Positions 17,215-26,989 are shown, numbered from the stretch's first letter. The stretch is DNA of 64,000 nucleotides from Pseudomonas sp. PIC25 (GCF_002286785.1 NZ_MUJY01000168.1:1-64000), one strand, 5' to 3'. The notes: generated by a model not told the origin, from the letters alone. Numbers and translations: made by a program.

Positions 17215-19515
17215 ATGGCTTTGGCGCACACCCTCGGATTCCCCCGCATCGGCCGCGACCGCGAGCTGAAGAAAGCCCTGGAAGCCTACTGGAAGGGCGA
17301 ACTGGACGAAGCCGGCCTGCGCGAGACCGGCCGCGCCCTGCGCGCCGCGCATTGGCAGGTACAGCGTGACGCCGGTATCGAGCTGCTGCCGGTGGGTGAC
17401 TTCGCCTGGTACGACCAGGTGCTCACCCACTCGCTGACCGTCGGCGTGATCCCCGAGCGCTTCCGCCCGGCCGATGGCAAGGCCACCCTGGAGACCCTGT
17501 TCGCCATGGCACGTGGCGTGTCCCGTTCCTGCTGCGGCGGCGGTGCCCAGGCGCAGGAAATGACCAAGTGGTTCGATACCAACTACCACTACCTGGTGCC
17601 GGAGTTCAGCCGCGATCAACGCTTCCAATTGAGCTGGGAGCAGCTCTTCGAAGAAGTGGCCGAAGCTCAGGCGCTGGGGCACAAGGTCAAGCCGGTGCTG
17701 CTCGGCCCGCTCACCTACCTCTGGCTCGGCAAGGCCAAGGGCGAGGCGTTCGACAAGCTGGAACTGCTCGACCGCCTGCTGCCGCTCTACGGCGAAATCC
17801 TCGGTCGGCTGGCGGCCCAGGGGGTGGAGTGGGTGCAGATCGACGAGCCGATCCTGGTGCTGGATCTGCCGCAAGCCTGGCGCAGCGCGTTCGAACGCGC
17901 CTACCACCTGCTGCAGTACGCGCCGCTGAAGAAACTGGTCGCCACCTACTTCGGCGGCCTGGGCGACAACCTCGGCCTGGCGGTGAGCCTGCCGGTGGAT
18001 GGCCTGCACATCGATCTGGTACGCGGCCCGGAACAACTGACCGCGGTGGTCGACCGCCTGCCGTCGTACAAGGTGCTGTCCCTCGGTGTGGTGAACGGCC
18101 GCAACGTCTGGCGCTGCGATCTGGAGCAGGCGCTGCTACCGTTGCGCCTGGCCGCCGAGCGTTTCGCCGAACGGCTCTGGGTGGCGCCGTCCTGCTCGCT
18201 GCTGCACAGCCCGGTGGACCTCGCCCGGGAGGACCAGCTGGACGACGAGCTGCGCAGTTGGCTGGCTTTCGCCGTGCAGAAATGCGCCGAAGTGGCGCTG
18301 CTGGCCCGTGCGGTCGACGAGCCGGATGCCGTCGAAGTGCGTGCCGCCCTGGCCTACAACCGTGGCGTGCAGGACAGCCGACGGCAGTCGCCGCGCATCC
18401 ACAAACCGAACGTACAGGCACGACTGGCGGCGGTAACGCCGGCCGACAGCCGTCGCGCGGCGCCGTTCGCCGAACGTATCGGTAAGCAGCGGGCGCATCT
18501 CGACCTGCCGGCGTTCCCCACCACCACCATCGGCTCCTTCCCGCAGACCGCGGCGATCCGCCAGGCGCGCCAGGCCTTCAAGCAGGGCACTCTGGACGAA
18601 GCGGGATACCGCGCCGCGATGCAGGCGGAAATCCGCGAGGCGGTGGCCTTCCAGGAGCGCATCGGTCTGGATGTGCTGGTACATGGCGAGGCCGAGCGCA
18701 ACGACATGGTCGAGTACTTCGCCGAGCAACTGGACGGCTATGCCTTCACCCGCTTCGGCTGGGTGCAGAGCTACGGTTCGCGCTGCGTCAAACCGGCGGT
18801 TATCTACGGCGACATCAGCCGTCCGGCGCCGATGACCGTCGAATGGATACGCTATGCCCAGAGCCTGACCGACAAGCCGATGAAAGGCATGCTGACCGGT
18901 CCGGTGACCATGCTGATGTGGTCGTTCCCCCGCGACGACGTACCGCGCGACGTACAGGCGCGGCAACTGGCTCTGGCGATTCGCGACGAGGTGCAGGACC
19001 TGGAGGCCGCCGGGATACGCATCGTGCAAATCGACGAAGCGGCTTTCCGCGAGGGCCTGCCGTTGCGCCAGGCCGACTGGGGCCCGTACCTGGACTGGGC
19101 GGTGGACGCGTTCCGCCTGTGCAGCTCCGGCGTACGTGACGAGACGCAGGTCCACACCCATATGTGCTACAGCGAGTTCAACGACGTGATCGAGGCGATC
19201 GCCGCTATGGATGCGGATGTGATCACCATCGAGACCTCGCGCTCGCAGATGGAGCTGCTGGAGGCCTTCGAAGGATTCGCCTACCCCAACGAGATCGGGC
19301 CGGGTGTGTATGACATCCACTCGCCGCGTGTGCCGGACAGTGCGGAGATGGTCGCGCTGCTGGAAAAGGCCGCCGAACGCATCCCCGCCGAGCGCCTGTG
19401 GGTCAACCCGGATTGCGGCCTGAAGACCCGTGGCTGGGCGGAAACCGAAGCGGCATTGGCCAATATGGTGGCAGCGGCCCGTCAACTGCGGGTACGCAAG
19501 GTCGAGGCGGCCTGA
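17215..19515 (+). CDS. metE: cobalamin-independent methionine synthase
   Basis: 5-methyltetrahydropteroyltriglutamate-homocysteine methyltransferase, 766 residues, the usual length. The N-terminal barrel opens with [17 protein letters not shown]. The C-terminal barrel holds the zinc ligands: His and Cys in [10 protein letters not shown] and the last Cys in [11 protein letters not shown], with the Glu of [12 protein letters not shown] binding homocysteine. It makes methionine without vitamin B12. A GGAG ribosome site precedes the start. It faces metR, and the intergenic region has MetR-like boxes. Pseudomonas also has B12-dependent MetH, so this is the B12-free backup. Confidence 0.97.
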   Translation: MALAHTLGFPRIGRDRELKKALEAYWKGELDEAGLRETGRALRAAHWQVQRDAGIELLPVGDFAWYDQVLTHSLTVGVIPERFRPADGKATLETLFAMARGVSRSCCGGGAQAQEMTKWFDTNYHYLVPEFSRDQRFQLSWEQLFEEVAEAQALGHKVKPVLLGPLTYLWLGKAKGEAFDKLELLDRLLPLYGEILGRLAAQGVEWVQIDEPILVLDLPQAWRSAFERAYHLLQYAPLKKLVATYFGGLGDNLGLAVSLPVDGLHIDLVRGPEQLTAVVDRLPSYKVLSLGVVNGRNVWRCDLEQALLPLRLAAERFAERLWVAPSCSLLHSPVDLAREDQLDDELRSWLAFAVQKCAEVALLARAVDEPDAVEVRAALAYNRGVQDSRRQSPRIHKPNVQARLAAVTPADSRRAAPFAERIGKQRAHLDLPAFPTTTIGSFPQTAAIRQARQAFKQGTLDEAGYRAAMQAEIREAVAFQERIGLDVLVHGEAERNDMVEYFAEQLDGYAFTRFGWVQSYGSRCVKPAVIYGDISRPAPMTVEWIRYAQSLTDKPMKGMLTGPVTMLMWSFPRDDVPRDVQARQLALAIRDEVQDLEAAGIRIVQIDEAAFREGLPLRQADWGPYLDWAVDAFRLCSSGVRDETQVHTHMCYSEFNDVIEAIAAMDADVITIETSRSQMELLEAFEGFAYPNEIGPGVYDIHSPRVPDSAEMVALLEKAAERIPAERLWVNPDCGLKTRGWAETEAALANMVAAARQLRVRKVEAA

Positions 19516-19529
19516 CGCTTGGAGCACAT

Positions 19530-19551
19530 CGCAGGGGGGACCCCTCCTGCG
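19530..19551 (+). terminator. hairpin after metE
   Basis: CGCAGG-GGGGACCCCT-CCTGCG forms a strong GC stem 15 bases after the metE stop. There is no clear T run, so it may act as a terminator or a 3'-end stabiliser. Confidence 0.5.
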
Positions 19552-19568
19552 AGCCTCCGTCTGGGTAA

Positions 19569-19586
19569 TCTTCATTAAACTGTCAT
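19569..19586 (+). promoter_or_regulatory. possible Pho box before the hydrolase gene
   Basis: TCTTCAT-TAAA-CTGTCAT resembles the PhoB consensus of two CTGTCAT-like heptamers with a 4-base AT spacer. The second heptamer is perfect and the first matches at four of seven positions. Confidence 0.35.
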
Positions 19587-19661
19587 GCTTTTGTGGCAGC
19601 GCGAGCGAACGGAAGTCATCAGAATCGCGGTCAACTGGGGTTCTGCATTCTGGTGTTTTCG

Positions 19662-20654
19662 ATGATGCGTGTGCTGCTGCTTCTGGCCGCGCTGCTGTGC
19701 GGCCTGCCGACCTTGGCGGCTTCTCGTTGCGATGTCCGTGTACCCACCGAAACGGTGAGCCTGGGCGACGTGCGCCTGGCCTACCAGAGCATCGGCCAGG
19801 CGACCGATCCGGCCCTGCTGCTGGTTATGGGCTTGGGCGGCCAATTGATCCATTGGCCCGACGAAGTGGTTGCGCGCCTGTGTGAGCAAGGCTTCCGGGT
19901 GATCCGTTTCGATAACCGCGACGTTGGCCTTTCCGCCTGGACGCACGGCGCGCCGACCATCAACCTGACCTACGAAGTGCTGCGCTATCGCCTGGGCTTC
20001 CCGGTCAGCGCGCCGTACCGCTTGAGCGACATGGCCGGCGATGCCCTGCACCTGATGGACCGCCTGGGTATCCAGCGCTTCCACGTCCTGGGCGCGAGCA
20101 TGGGCGGGATGATCGCACAGCATATGGCCGATCAGGCACCGGAGCGCCTGCAAAGCCTGACCCTGATCATGACCAGTTCCGGCGCCCAAGGCCTGCCGGC
20201 ACCGAGCCAGGCGCTGCTGCAACTCCTCGCCCGCCGCGAAGCGCCCAGCCGCGAAGTGGCCATCGAACAGCAGGCCGACCTGCTCGCCGCGCTCGGCAGC
20301 CCCGAGGTCAGCGACGACCGGGCTCTGTTGCTGCAACAGGCGGCCCAGGCCTATGACCGGGCGTTCAACCCCGAAGGCGTCCAACGCCAGTTGCTCGCCA
20401 TCCTCGCCGAACCCAGCCGGGTCGAATTGCTGAACCGGCTGCGCGTGCCGACCCTGGTGGTGCACGGCACCGCCGACCCGCTATTGCCGGTCATGCACGG
20501 CGTCCACGTCGCCGCGCACATCAAGGGTGCCGAACTCAAACTGATCCCCGGCCTGGCCCACCGCTTCCAGGAAGCCTTCAAGGAGCCGTTGCTGGCGGCG
20601 GTGTTGCCGTATCTGAACGCGCATCGGCAGGCGGTGGGGTTGGCGCGGTTGTAG
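19662..20654 (+). CDS. secreted alpha/beta hydrolase
   Basis: A 330-residue alpha/beta hydrolase. Residues 1-20 are a signal peptide ending in LAA, so the enzyme is exported. The nucleophile elbow is GASMG (Ser146), the oxyanion loop is MGLGG, and the late strands carry VVHGTADPLLP (Asp) and GLAHRF (His), completing the triad. A start at 19593 is possible but would bury the signal peptide. The recalled P. aeruginosa order metR-hydrolase-glpM-glpD places its ortholog next to glp genes. Substrate unknown; most similar proteins are annotated as esterases or lipases. Confidence 0.85.
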   Translation: MMRVLLLLAALLCGLPTLAASRCDVRVPTETVSLGDVRLAYQSIGQATDPALLLVMGLGGQLIHWPDEVVARLCEQGFRVIRFDNRDVGLSAWTHGAPTINLTYEVLRYRLGFPVSAPYRLSDMAGDALHLMDRLGIQRFHVLGASMGGMIAQHMADQAPERLQSLTLIMTSSGAQGLPAPSQALLQLLARREAPSREVAIEQQADLLAALGSPEVSDDRALLLQQAAQAYDRAFNPEGVQRQLLAILAEPSRVELLNRLRVPTLVVHGTADPLLPVMHGVHVAAHIKGAELKLIPGLAHRFQEAFKEPLLAAVLPYLNAHRQAVGLARL

Positions 20655-20719
20655 TTGAGGTGAGGAGTTATGAGTGAGGAGTGCAGTCCCTCACCCCTCA
20701 CGCTTTACCCCTTACTCCT
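20655..20719. terminator. palindromic region between convergent genes
   Basis: GTGAGGAG and GAGTGAGGAG face CCCTCACCCCTCAC across a short loop in the gap between the convergent hydrolase and glpD genes, followed by TTTACCCCTTACTCCTT. This could terminate transcription from both sides, but the U tract is weak. Confidence 0.4.
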
Positions 20720-22249
20720 TCAAGCCGCATCCACCCGCGGATGGTCCGGGCGTTCGCGCAGGTACTGTTCCAGGCGCACCTGTTGCGATGGGGTGAGGAA
20801 CAGGCCGAGCTTGGTGCGGCGCCAGAGGATGTCGTCGCTCTCCATTGCCCATTCTTCCTGGCACAGGTATTCCACTTCCCGTGCATAGAGCCCGCCGCCC
20901 AGGTGTTCGCCGAGGTCGGCGATGCCGTGGGCGCCTTCCAGCAGGCGCCAGGCGCGGCTGCCGTAGGTGCTGGCCCAGCGCAGGGCGAGGCTGTTGGGCA
21001 GCCAGCCGAACTGGTTGCACAGGGCGTCGGCCAGCACCGCCGGGCTTTCCAGTTGCTCGCCGCCGGGCAGCGGTGCGCTGGCTGTCCAGCTCGGTTTCAT
21101 GTTCGGGAAGTACGGAGCGAGCTGGCCCATGGCGGACTCGGCCAGCTTGCGGTAGGTGGTCAGCTTGCCGCCGAACACCGACAGCAGCGGCGCTTCGCCA
21201 GGATGGGCGGACAGCGCCAGGGTGTAGTCGCGGGTGATCGCCGAGGGTTCGTCGGATTCGTCGTCGCACAGCGGGCGGACACCGGCGTAGGTGTGCAGGA
21301 TGTCACCGCGGCCCAACTGCTTTTTGAAGTGGGCGTTGACCACCGACAGCAGGTAGTCGATTTCTTCGTCGCTGATCTTCACCTCGCCCGGATCGCCCTG
21401 GTATTCCCGGTCGGTGGTGCCGATCAGGGTGAAGCGATCCAGGTAGGGAATGGCGAAGACGATGCGGCGGTCTTCGTTCTGCAGGATGAAGGCGTGATCG
21501 GCGTCGAACAGCTTGGGCACGATGATGTGGCTGCCCTGGATCAGGCGGATGCCATACGGCGACTGCTGCTTGAGGTCGTCCTTGATGAAACGCGCCACCC
21601 AGGGGCCGGCGGCGTTCACCAGTGCCTTGGCGTGGATCGAGAAGAGGGTGCCGTCGGCGCGTTCCAGATGCACGTGCCACAGGCCCTTGCTGCGGCGCGC
21701 GCGGATGCAGCGGGTGCGGGTGTGTACGTGAGCGCCCTTGTCGCGGGCGGCCATGGCGTTCAGTACCACCAGGCGGGCGTCATCGACCCAGCAGTCGGAA
21801 TATTCGAAACCGCGGGTAATTTCGGCTTTCAGCGGGCTGCCGGCGCCAAAGCGCAGGGAGCGGGAGCCGGGCAGTTTCTCGCGTTTGCCCAAGTGATCGT
21901 AGAGAAACAGGCCGGCGCGGATCATCCAGGCCGGGCGCAGATGCGGGCGATGCGGCAGTACGAAACGCAGCGGCTTGACGATGTGCGGCGCCTTGGCCAG
22001 CAGCACTTCGCGTTCGGCGAGGGCTTCGCGCACCAGGCGGAATTCGTAGTGTTCGAGATAGCGCAGCCCACCGTGGATCAGCTTGCTGCTGGCGGAGGAG
22101 GTGTGTCGGGCCAGGTCGTCCTTTTCGCAGAGGAACACCGACAGGCCGCGCCCCGCAGCGTCGGCGGCGATACCCGCACCATTGATGCCGCCGCCGATGA
22201 CGGCGAGATCGTAGACTTCGGAAAGGGGCGGGGTCTGCTTTTGAGTCAT
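20720..22249 (-). CDS. glpD: aerobic glycerol-3-phosphate dehydrogenase
   Basis: Membrane-associated FAD enzyme, 509 residues, oxidising sn-glycerol-3-phosphate to dihydroxyacetone phosphate and passing electrons to ubiquinone. The N-terminal FAD site is DLAVIGGGINGAGIAADAAG (about 13-32), followed by SSASSKLIHGGLRYLE, the conserved GlpD block. The C-terminal DUF-like domain is present (LPGGEQLESPAVLADAL onwards), so it is full length. Divergent from no gene; glpR lies 372 bases upstream in the same direction. A GlpR-like palindrome precedes the start. Confidence 0.97.
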   Translation of the reverse strand: MTQKQTPPLSEVYDLAVIGGGINGAGIAADAAGRGLSVFLCEKDDLARHTSSASSKLIHGGLRYLEHYEFRLVREALAEREVLLAKAPHIVKPLRFVLPHRPHLRPAWMIRAGLFLYDHLGKREKLPGSRSLRFGAGSPLKAEITRGFEYSDCWVDDARLVVLNAMAARDKGAHVHTRTRCIRARRSKGLWHVHLERADGTLFSIHAKALVNAAGPWVARFIKDDLKQQSPYGIRLIQGSHIIVPKLFDADHAFILQNEDRRIVFAIPYLDRFTLIGTTDREYQGDPGEVKISDEEIDYLLSVVNAHFKKQLGRGDILHTYAGVRPLCDDESDEPSAITRDYTLALSAHPGEAPLLSVFGGKLTTYRKLAESAMGQLAPYFPNMKPSWTASAPLPGGEQLESPAVLADALCNQFGWLPNSLALRWASTYGSRAWRLLEGAHGIADLGEHLGGGLYAREVEYLCQEEWAMESDDILWRRTKLGLFLTPSQQVRLEQYLRERPDHPRVDAA

Positions 22250-22260
22250 GAGCGCGGCAC

Positions 22261-22305
22261 CTTTTAGTCGAAAGTGAACTTTCGAATGTTCATTTTCGAA
22301 AAATG
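22261..22305. promoter_or_regulatory. GlpR operator pair before glpD
   Basis: A perfect palindrome TCGAAAGT-GA-ACTTTCGA at 22268-22285 is followed by TTCGAATGTTCATTTTCGAA (22281-22300). The half sites TTCGA and GAACATT are those of glp operators. They lie 19-51 bases upstream of the glpD start, where repression by GlpR is expected. Confidence 0.65.
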
Positions 22306-22380
22306 CTAGTCGAATGCGCGTAGCTTGACCAGCCCGGAGTGCGGTTTCGCGCCGAACGGCCGTTCAGAGATGGGGTTCCG

Positions 22381-22600
22381 GTAGGAGCGAATTCATTCGC
22401 GATTGGGAGCCCAGCGGCACTCTGTTATCGCGAATGAATTCCCTCCCACAGGATGCAGGCAGGCTCGGATTCGTAGCCCGGATAAGCGAAGCGCAATCCG
22501 GGATCGCGTTGTCCCGGATTGCGCCAAGGCTTATCCGGGCTGCAGGGGCGGTGTGAAACTGGATCTTCTAAGGAAAATGAATTCGCCCCTACAGCGTGGG
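22381..22600. repeat. REP cluster with both families
   Basis: Between glpR and glpD. Family 1: GTAGGAGCGAATTCATTCGC (22381) facing CGCGAATGAATTCCCTCCCAC (about 22430-22450). Family 2: GTAGCCCGGATAAGCGAAGC (about 22473) and its mate with GGATTGCGCC and TTATCCGGGCTGC (about 22515-22543), then AATGAATTCGCCCCTAC. No gene lies in 22306-22621. Confidence 0.85.
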
Positions 22601-22621
22601 TCCGGTCTTAGAAGAGGTCTA

Positions 22622-23380
22622 TCACACCACGTCGAGGTGAACCTTGTGCTCGGCCAGCAGACGGGTGAGCGGGGCGGGTGGGGCGTGGTCGGTGAAGACA
22701 TGGTCTACCAAGGTGATGGACCCCAGACGTACCACGGCGTTGCGGCCGAACTTGCTGGAGTCGGCGGCGAGGAAAACCTGCCGGGCGTTCTCGATGATCG
22801 CTTGGGAGACGCGCACTTCCTGATAGTCGAAGTCCAGCAGGCTGCCGTCTTCGTCGATACCGCTGATGCCCACCAGGGCGTAGTCCACCTTGAACTGATG
22901 GATGAAGTCCACCGCCGCCTGCCCGACGATGCCGCCGTCGCTGCGTACCGTACCGCCAGCCACCAGCACCTCGAAATCCTCCTTGGCGCTGAGCTGGGCG
23001 GCCACGTGCAGGTTGTTGGTGATCACCTTCAGGCCCTTGTGGTTGAGCAGGGCGCGGGCGATCGCTTCGGTGGTGGTGCCGATGTTGATGAACAGCGACG
23101 CCTGGTTGGGGATCACCGCGGCGATGGCTTCGGCGATGCGCTGCTTTTCGTCGCGCATCTGTCCGGCGCGCATGCCGTAGGCGGTGTTCTGGATGCTCGA
23201 GGCTTCGCTCGCCGCGCCGCCATGGGTGCGGCGCAACAGACCCAGTTCGGCCAGTTGGTTGATGTCGCGACGAATGGTCTGGGGAGTGACGGCGAAGGCT
23301 TGGGCCAGTTCATCGATGCTGACGTAACCGCGTTCGCGGGCCAGTTCGAGAATATTCTGTTGGCGGGGCGCTAGGCTCAT
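22622..23380 (-). CDS. glpR: glycerol-3-phosphate regulon repressor
   Basis: A 252-residue DeoR-family repressor. The start at 23380 has AGGAGCC upstream; an earlier in-frame ATG at 23404 lacks one. The helix-turn-helix lies at about 6-57 ([20 protein letters not shown] and [12 protein letters not shown]), and the C-terminal DeoR sensor domain follows with [14 protein letters not shown], the ligand-binding loop for glycerol-3-phosphate. It sits upstream of glpD in the same direction but separated by a REP cluster, and is divergent from ybaK-glpK. Confidence 0.95.
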   Translation of the reverse strand: MSLAPRQQNILELARERGYVSIDELAQAFAVTPQTIRRDINQLAELGLLRRTHGGAASEASSIQNTAYGMRAGQMRDEKQRIAEAIAAVIPNQASLFINIGTTTEAIARALLNHKGLKVITNNLHVAAQLSAKEDFEVLVAGGTVRSDGGIVGQAAVDFIHQFKVDYALVGISGIDEDGSLLDFDYQEVRVSQAIIENARQVFLAADSSKFGRNAVVRLGSITLVDHVFTDHAPPAPLTRLLAEHKVHLDVV

Positions 23381-23462
23381 AGAGGCTCCTTGGAGTGGCC
23401 GCATTATAGCGAGGAGCTGTCGCCTGGCGACTTTTCGGCTAAGGTACGCGGATTCGCCGTCG

Positions 23463-23482
23463 GATTTTCACATTCGAACATG
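23463..23482. promoter_or_regulatory. GlpR-like operator over the ybaK start
   Basis: GATTTTCACATTCGAACATG reads CATGTTCGAATGTGAAAATC on the other strand and shares the core TTCGAATGT with the glpD operator. It covers the ybaK start codon, so GlpR would block ybaK-glpK transcription or translation initiation directly. No clear ribosome site precedes the ATG. Confidence 0.55.
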
Positions 23483-23950
23483 ACTCCAGCCATCGATCTT
23501 CTGAAGAAAGCCCGCGCGGAGCACCGCGTGCATAGCTATACCCATGATCCCAAGGCCGCCTCCTACGGCCTGGAAGCCGCCGAGAAGCTCGGCCTCGACC
23601 CGGCCCGGGTGTTCAAGACGCTGCTCGCCGCGACCGAAAAGGGCGAGCTGCTGGTGGCGGTGGTGCCGGTGGCCGGCACGCTCGATCTCAAGGCGCTGGC
23701 CCAGGCCGCCGGGGCGAAGAAGGCCGATATGGCCGATCCGAACGCCGCGCAGCGCGCCACCGGTTATCTGGTGGGCGGTATCAGCCCGCTGGGCCAGAAG
23801 AAGCGCCTGCGTACCTTCATCGACGAAACCGCCCGGCAGCACCCCACCGTCTTCGTCAGCGCCGGCCGGCGCGGGCTGGAGGTGGAGTTGTCCGCCGAGC
23901 TGCTGGCACAGCATACCCAGGCCCGGTTCGCCGCCATCGGGCGCGACTGA
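23480..23950 (+). CDS. ybaK: Cys-tRNA(Pro)/Cys-tRNA deacylase
   Basis: A 156-residue trans-editing hydrolase of the YbaK/ProX family that clears cysteine mischarged on tRNA(Pro). The start MTPAIDLLKKARAEH matches the YbaK N-terminus, so the upstream in-frame start at 23390 is rejected. Conserved features are FKTLLAATEKGELLVAVVPV (with catalytic Lys), GYLVGGISPLGQKK and FVSAGRRGLEVEL. It is 34 bases upstream of glpK in the same direction and probably co-transcribed with it, an arrangement not expected for a tRNA editing gene. Confidence 0.93.
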   Translation: MTPAIDLLKKARAEHRVHSYTHDPKAASYGLEAAEKLGLDPARVFKTLLAATEKGELLVAVVPVAGTLDLKALAQAAGAKKADMADPNAAQRATGYLVGGISPLGQKKRLRTFIDETARQHPTVFVSAGRRGLEVELSAELLAQHTQARFAAIGRD

Positions 23951-23984
23951 GGCTCTCTCTTCCTAGAACAATAAGGACGCTCCC

Positions 23985-25472
23985 ATGGCTCAGCATCTAC
24001 TCGCCATCGACCAAGGCACCACCAGTAGCCGCGCCATTGTCTTCAGTGCCGAAGGCAGGCCCGTGGCCCGGGCTCAGCAGGAATTCCGCCAGTATTTCCC
24101 GAACGACGGCTGGGTCGAGCACGACGGCGAGGAAATCTGGCAATCGACCCTGGATGTCTGCCGCGAGGCGCTGCGCCAGAGCGGGCTGGAAGCCGGGGAC
24201 ATCGCCGCCATCGGCATCACCAATCAGCGCGAGACGACCCTGGTGTGGGACGCACGGACCGGCGAACCGATCCATAACGCCATCGTCTGGCAGGACCGCC
24301 GCACCGCCGACTATTGTGCCAAGCTGAAGGCCGAGGGCCACGAGCCGATGGTCAGCGAGCGCAGCGGCCTGCTGATCGACCCGTATTTTTCCGCCACCAA
24401 GCTGCGTTGGATCTTGGAGAGTGTGCCGGGCGCACGTGAGCGTGCCGAGCGGGGCGAACTGCGCTTCGGCACCGTCGACAGCTTCTTGCTGTGGCGCCTG
24501 ACCGGCGGCACGTCGCACAAGACCGACGCCGCCAACGCCTCGCGGACCCTGTTGTTCAACATCCACACCCAGCAATGGGACGAAGAACTGCTGGCACTGT
24601 TCGATATCCCCGCCAGCCTGTTGCCGGAGGTGCTCGACTGCGCCGCCGACTTCGGTACCTGCGTGCCCGACCTGCTCGGTGCACCGATTCCGGTGCTGGG
24701 CATGGCCGGTGACCAACAGGCCGCGCTGGTCGGTCAGGCGTGCTTCCAGCCGGGCATGGTGAAGAGCACCTACGGCACCGGTTGCTTCATGATCCAGAAC
24801 ACCGGCGACACGCCGGTCACCTCGAAGAACCGCCTGCTGACCACGGTGGGCTACCGCCTGAACGGCAAGGTCACCTACGCGGTGGAGGGCAGCATTTTCG
24901 TCGCCGGCGCGGCGGTGCAGTGGCTGCGCGACGGCATCAAATTGATCAGCCATGCCCACGAGACCGAGGCGCTGGCGGTGCAGACCGGCGATGCCTGCGG
25001 CGTCTATTTAGTGCCGGCATTCACCGGGTTGGGTGCGCCCTACTGGGATCCGAAAGCGCGCGGCGCCATCTTCGGCCTGACCCGCGACACGGGGATCAAG
25101 GAAATCGTCACCGCCGGGCTGCAATCGGTCTGCTACCAGACCCGCGACCTGCTCGAGGCCATGCGCCAGGACGGCGCCGCGGCACCCAGCGCATTGCGGG
25201 TGGACGGCGGCATGGTGGTGAACAACTGGGTGATGCAGTTCCTCGCCGATATCCTCGGCGTGCCGGTAGAGCGCCCGGAAGTCACCGAGACGACCGCCCT
25301 TGGCGTGGCCTACCTGGCCGGTTTGCAGGCGGGAATCTACCGCGACCTGGAGGAGATTGCCGGCCATTGGCATCGCGAACAGCGCTTCGAGCCGAAGATG
25401 GCCGACGAGCAGCGAGCCAAGCTCTATCTGGGCTGGCTGAATGCTGTGCAGCGGGTGCGTAGCGAGGGCTAA
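23985..25472 (+). CDS. glpK: glycerol kinase
   Basis: FGGY-family kinase, 495 residues, phosphorylating glycerol to sn-glycerol-3-phosphate. [14 protein letters not shown] (6-19) is the phosphate-1 loop, [12 protein letters not shown] follows, the FGGY signature includes [20 protein letters not shown], and [19 protein letters not shown] is the adenosine loop. An AAGGA ribosome site precedes the start. The usual upstream partner glpF (glycerol facilitator) is missing; ybaK occupies its place. Confidence 0.97.
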   Translation: MAQHLLAIDQGTTSSRAIVFSAEGRPVARAQQEFRQYFPNDGWVEHDGEEIWQSTLDVCREALRQSGLEAGDIAAIGITNQRETTLVWDARTGEPIHNAIVWQDRRTADYCAKLKAEGHEPMVSERSGLLIDPYFSATKLRWILESVPGARERAERGELRFGTVDSFLLWRLTGGTSHKTDAANASRTLLFNIHTQQWDEELLALFDIPASLLPEVLDCAADFGTCVPDLLGAPIPVLGMAGDQQAALVGQACFQPGMVKSTYGTGCFMIQNTGDTPVTSKNRLLTTVGYRLNGKVTYAVEGSIFVAGAAVQWLRDGIKLISHAHETEALAVQTGDACGVYLVPAFTGLGAPYWDPKARGAIFGLTRDTGIKEIVTAGLQSVCYQTRDLLEAMRQDGAAAPSALRVDGGMVVNNWVMQFLADILGVPVERPEVTETTALGVAYLAGLQAGIYRDLEEIAGHWHREQRFEPKMADEQRAKLYLGWLNAVQRVRSEG

Positions 25473-25486
25473 GCGTAACGGCATTT

Positions 25487-25531
25487 GTGGGAGCGAATTC
25501 ATTCGCGAAGAATGAGCGCCCCCACAAAAGA
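25487..25531. repeat. REP pair after glpK
   Basis: TTTGTGGGAGCGAATTCATTCGCG faces GAATGAGCGCCCCCACAAA, a self-complementary pair between convergent glpK and the DUF962 gene. It could serve as a bidirectional 3'-end structure. Confidence 0.75.
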
Positions 25532-25535
25532 TGGA

Positions 25536-25853
25536 TTAGAAGCGGATGCGGCCGGTGAAGGCGTCCTTGAGCATCACCCAGTCGCCCATGAAGCTGTACA
25601 GCGGATACTTGAAGGTGGCGGGGCGGTTCTTCTCGAAGACGAAATGGCCGACCCAGGCGAAGCCATAGCCGGCGAACGGGATGGCCAACAGCCACAGCCA
25701 CTGTTGGGTGCCAATGGCATAGGCGAGGATGGCCAGCACCAGCAGGCTGCCCACGTAGTGCAGGCGGCGGCAGACAGGGTGGCTGTGCTCCTGCAAGTAG
25801 TACGGATAGAAGTCGGCAAAGCGGGTGTAGCGATCGGTGGTTTCGTGGCTCAT
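25536..25853 (-). CDS. DUF962 / Mpo1-like small membrane protein
   Basis: A 105-residue protein with two hydrophobic helices (LHYVGSLLVLAILAYAIG and WLWLLAIPFAGYGFAWVGHF). The histidine pattern FYPYYLQEHSHPVCRRLHYVG and WVGHFVFEKNRPATFKYP is that of the DUF962/Mpo1 family, whose yeast member is a 2-hydroxy fatty acid dioxygenase using iron. Bacterial members are mostly uncharacterised. The histidines needed for iron are present, so lipid oxidation is a reasonable but untested guess. Confidence 0.85.
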   Translation of the reverse strand: MSHETTDRYTRFADFYPYYLQEHSHPVCRRLHYVGSLLVLAILAYAIGTQQWLWLLAIPFAGYGFAWVGHFVFEKNRPATFKYPLYSFMGDWVMLKDAFTGRIRF

Positions 25854-25987
25854 GGCGTACCTCCTGTCATTGTGGGACGGAGTGTAGGGCGACTGTCTTC
25901 CGAAGCCAGTGACATTAGGTGCCAGTTTAGTATCCTTCCCCGCCAGGCCGCGCTCCGTTCGCGCGGAGGACAGAACAAGAAGACGCC

Positions 25988-26989
25988 ATGAGCGAACGTA
26001 CCACCTCCTCGAGCTGGGCCCTGGGCATCGTCCAGGCGCTGGAAATGGGCGGTGTCGATTGCCGACGCCTGTTCACCGAACTGGACCTCGACTATGCCGC
26101 GCTGGAAGATTCCGATGCCCGCTTCCCGCAGGATGGCATGACCCGTCTGTGGCGCCGGGCGGTGGAACTGTCCGGCAACCCGGCGATCGGCCTGAACATG
26201 GCCAAGGTGGTGCGACCGGCGTCGTTTCATGTGGTTGGCTACGCCTTGATGTCCAGCCGTACCCTGAAGGAGGGGTTCGCCCGGCTGGTGCGCTACCAGC
26301 GGATCATTGCCGAAGGCGCCGACCTGAGCTTCCGTCCGCTTCCCGATGCCTACGCGCTGGTGCTGGCGATCCATGGCGACCGCCTGCCGCCGGCCCGGCA
26401 GAGCGCCGAGGCCTCGCTGGCCTATGCGCTGGCCTTCTGCCGCTGGCTCACCGGGCGCCCGATCAGACCGTTGCAGATCGATTTCCAGGGCGGTCCCCCG
26501 GAGGATCTACAGCCCTACCAGCAGGTTTTCCAGGCGCCGCTGCGTTTCAACGCGGAACACTACGCACTGCTGTTCGAGCGGGCCGACATGGAAACGCCGC
26601 TGCCGACCGCCAACGAGTCGCTGGCGCAGTTGCACGACCGTTTCGCCGGAGAATACCTGGCGCGCTTCTCGGAAAGCCGGGTGACGCATCAGGCGCGGCA
26701 GGTGCTCTGCCGCCTGCTACCCCAGGGCGAGCCCAAGCGCGAAGCGGTGGCGCAGACGTTGCATCTATCCCAGAGAACCTTGCAGCGGCGCTTGCAGGAG
26801 GAGGGGACGAGCTTCCAGCAATTGCTCGACGACACCCGTCGCGAACTGGCCGGGCAGTATCTGGCCCAGCCGAACCTGACGCTGCTGGAGATCGCTTACC
26901 TGCTGGGCTTTGCCGACCCGAGCAACTTCTTCCGCGCCTTCCGCCGTTGGTTCGACGTCACGCCGGGGGAATACCGGGCCCGGCTGTGA
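25988..26989 (+). CDS. AraC-family transcriptional regulator
   Basis: A 333-residue regulator with an N-terminal ligand-binding domain of the OruR/ArgR-like type (residues about 15-200, with NPAIGLNMAKVVRPASFHVVGYALMSSRTLKEGF) and a C-terminal pair of helix-turn-helices (about 235-333; LHLSQRTLQRRLQEEGTSFQ and FADPSNFFRAFRRWFDVTPGEYR). Such regulators respond to amino acids, alcohols or siderophores. No target gene is evident beside it: DUF962 is divergent and trkH convergent. Inducer unknown. Confidence 0.9.
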   Translation: MSERTTSSSWALGIVQALEMGGVDCRRLFTELDLDYAALEDSDARFPQDGMTRLWRRAVELSGNPAIGLNMAKVVRPASFHVVGYALMSSRTLKEGFARLVRYQRIIAEGADLSFRPLPDAYALVLAIHGDRLPPARQSAEASLAYALAFCRWLTGRPIRPLQIDFQGGPPEDLQPYQQVFQAPLRFNAEHYALLFERADMETPLPTANESLAQLHDRFAGEYLARFSESRVTHQARQVLCRLLPQGEPKREAVAQTLHLSQRTLQRRLQEEGTSFQQLLDDTRRELAGQYLAQPNLTLLEIAYLLGFADPSNFFRAFRRWFDVTPGEYRARL

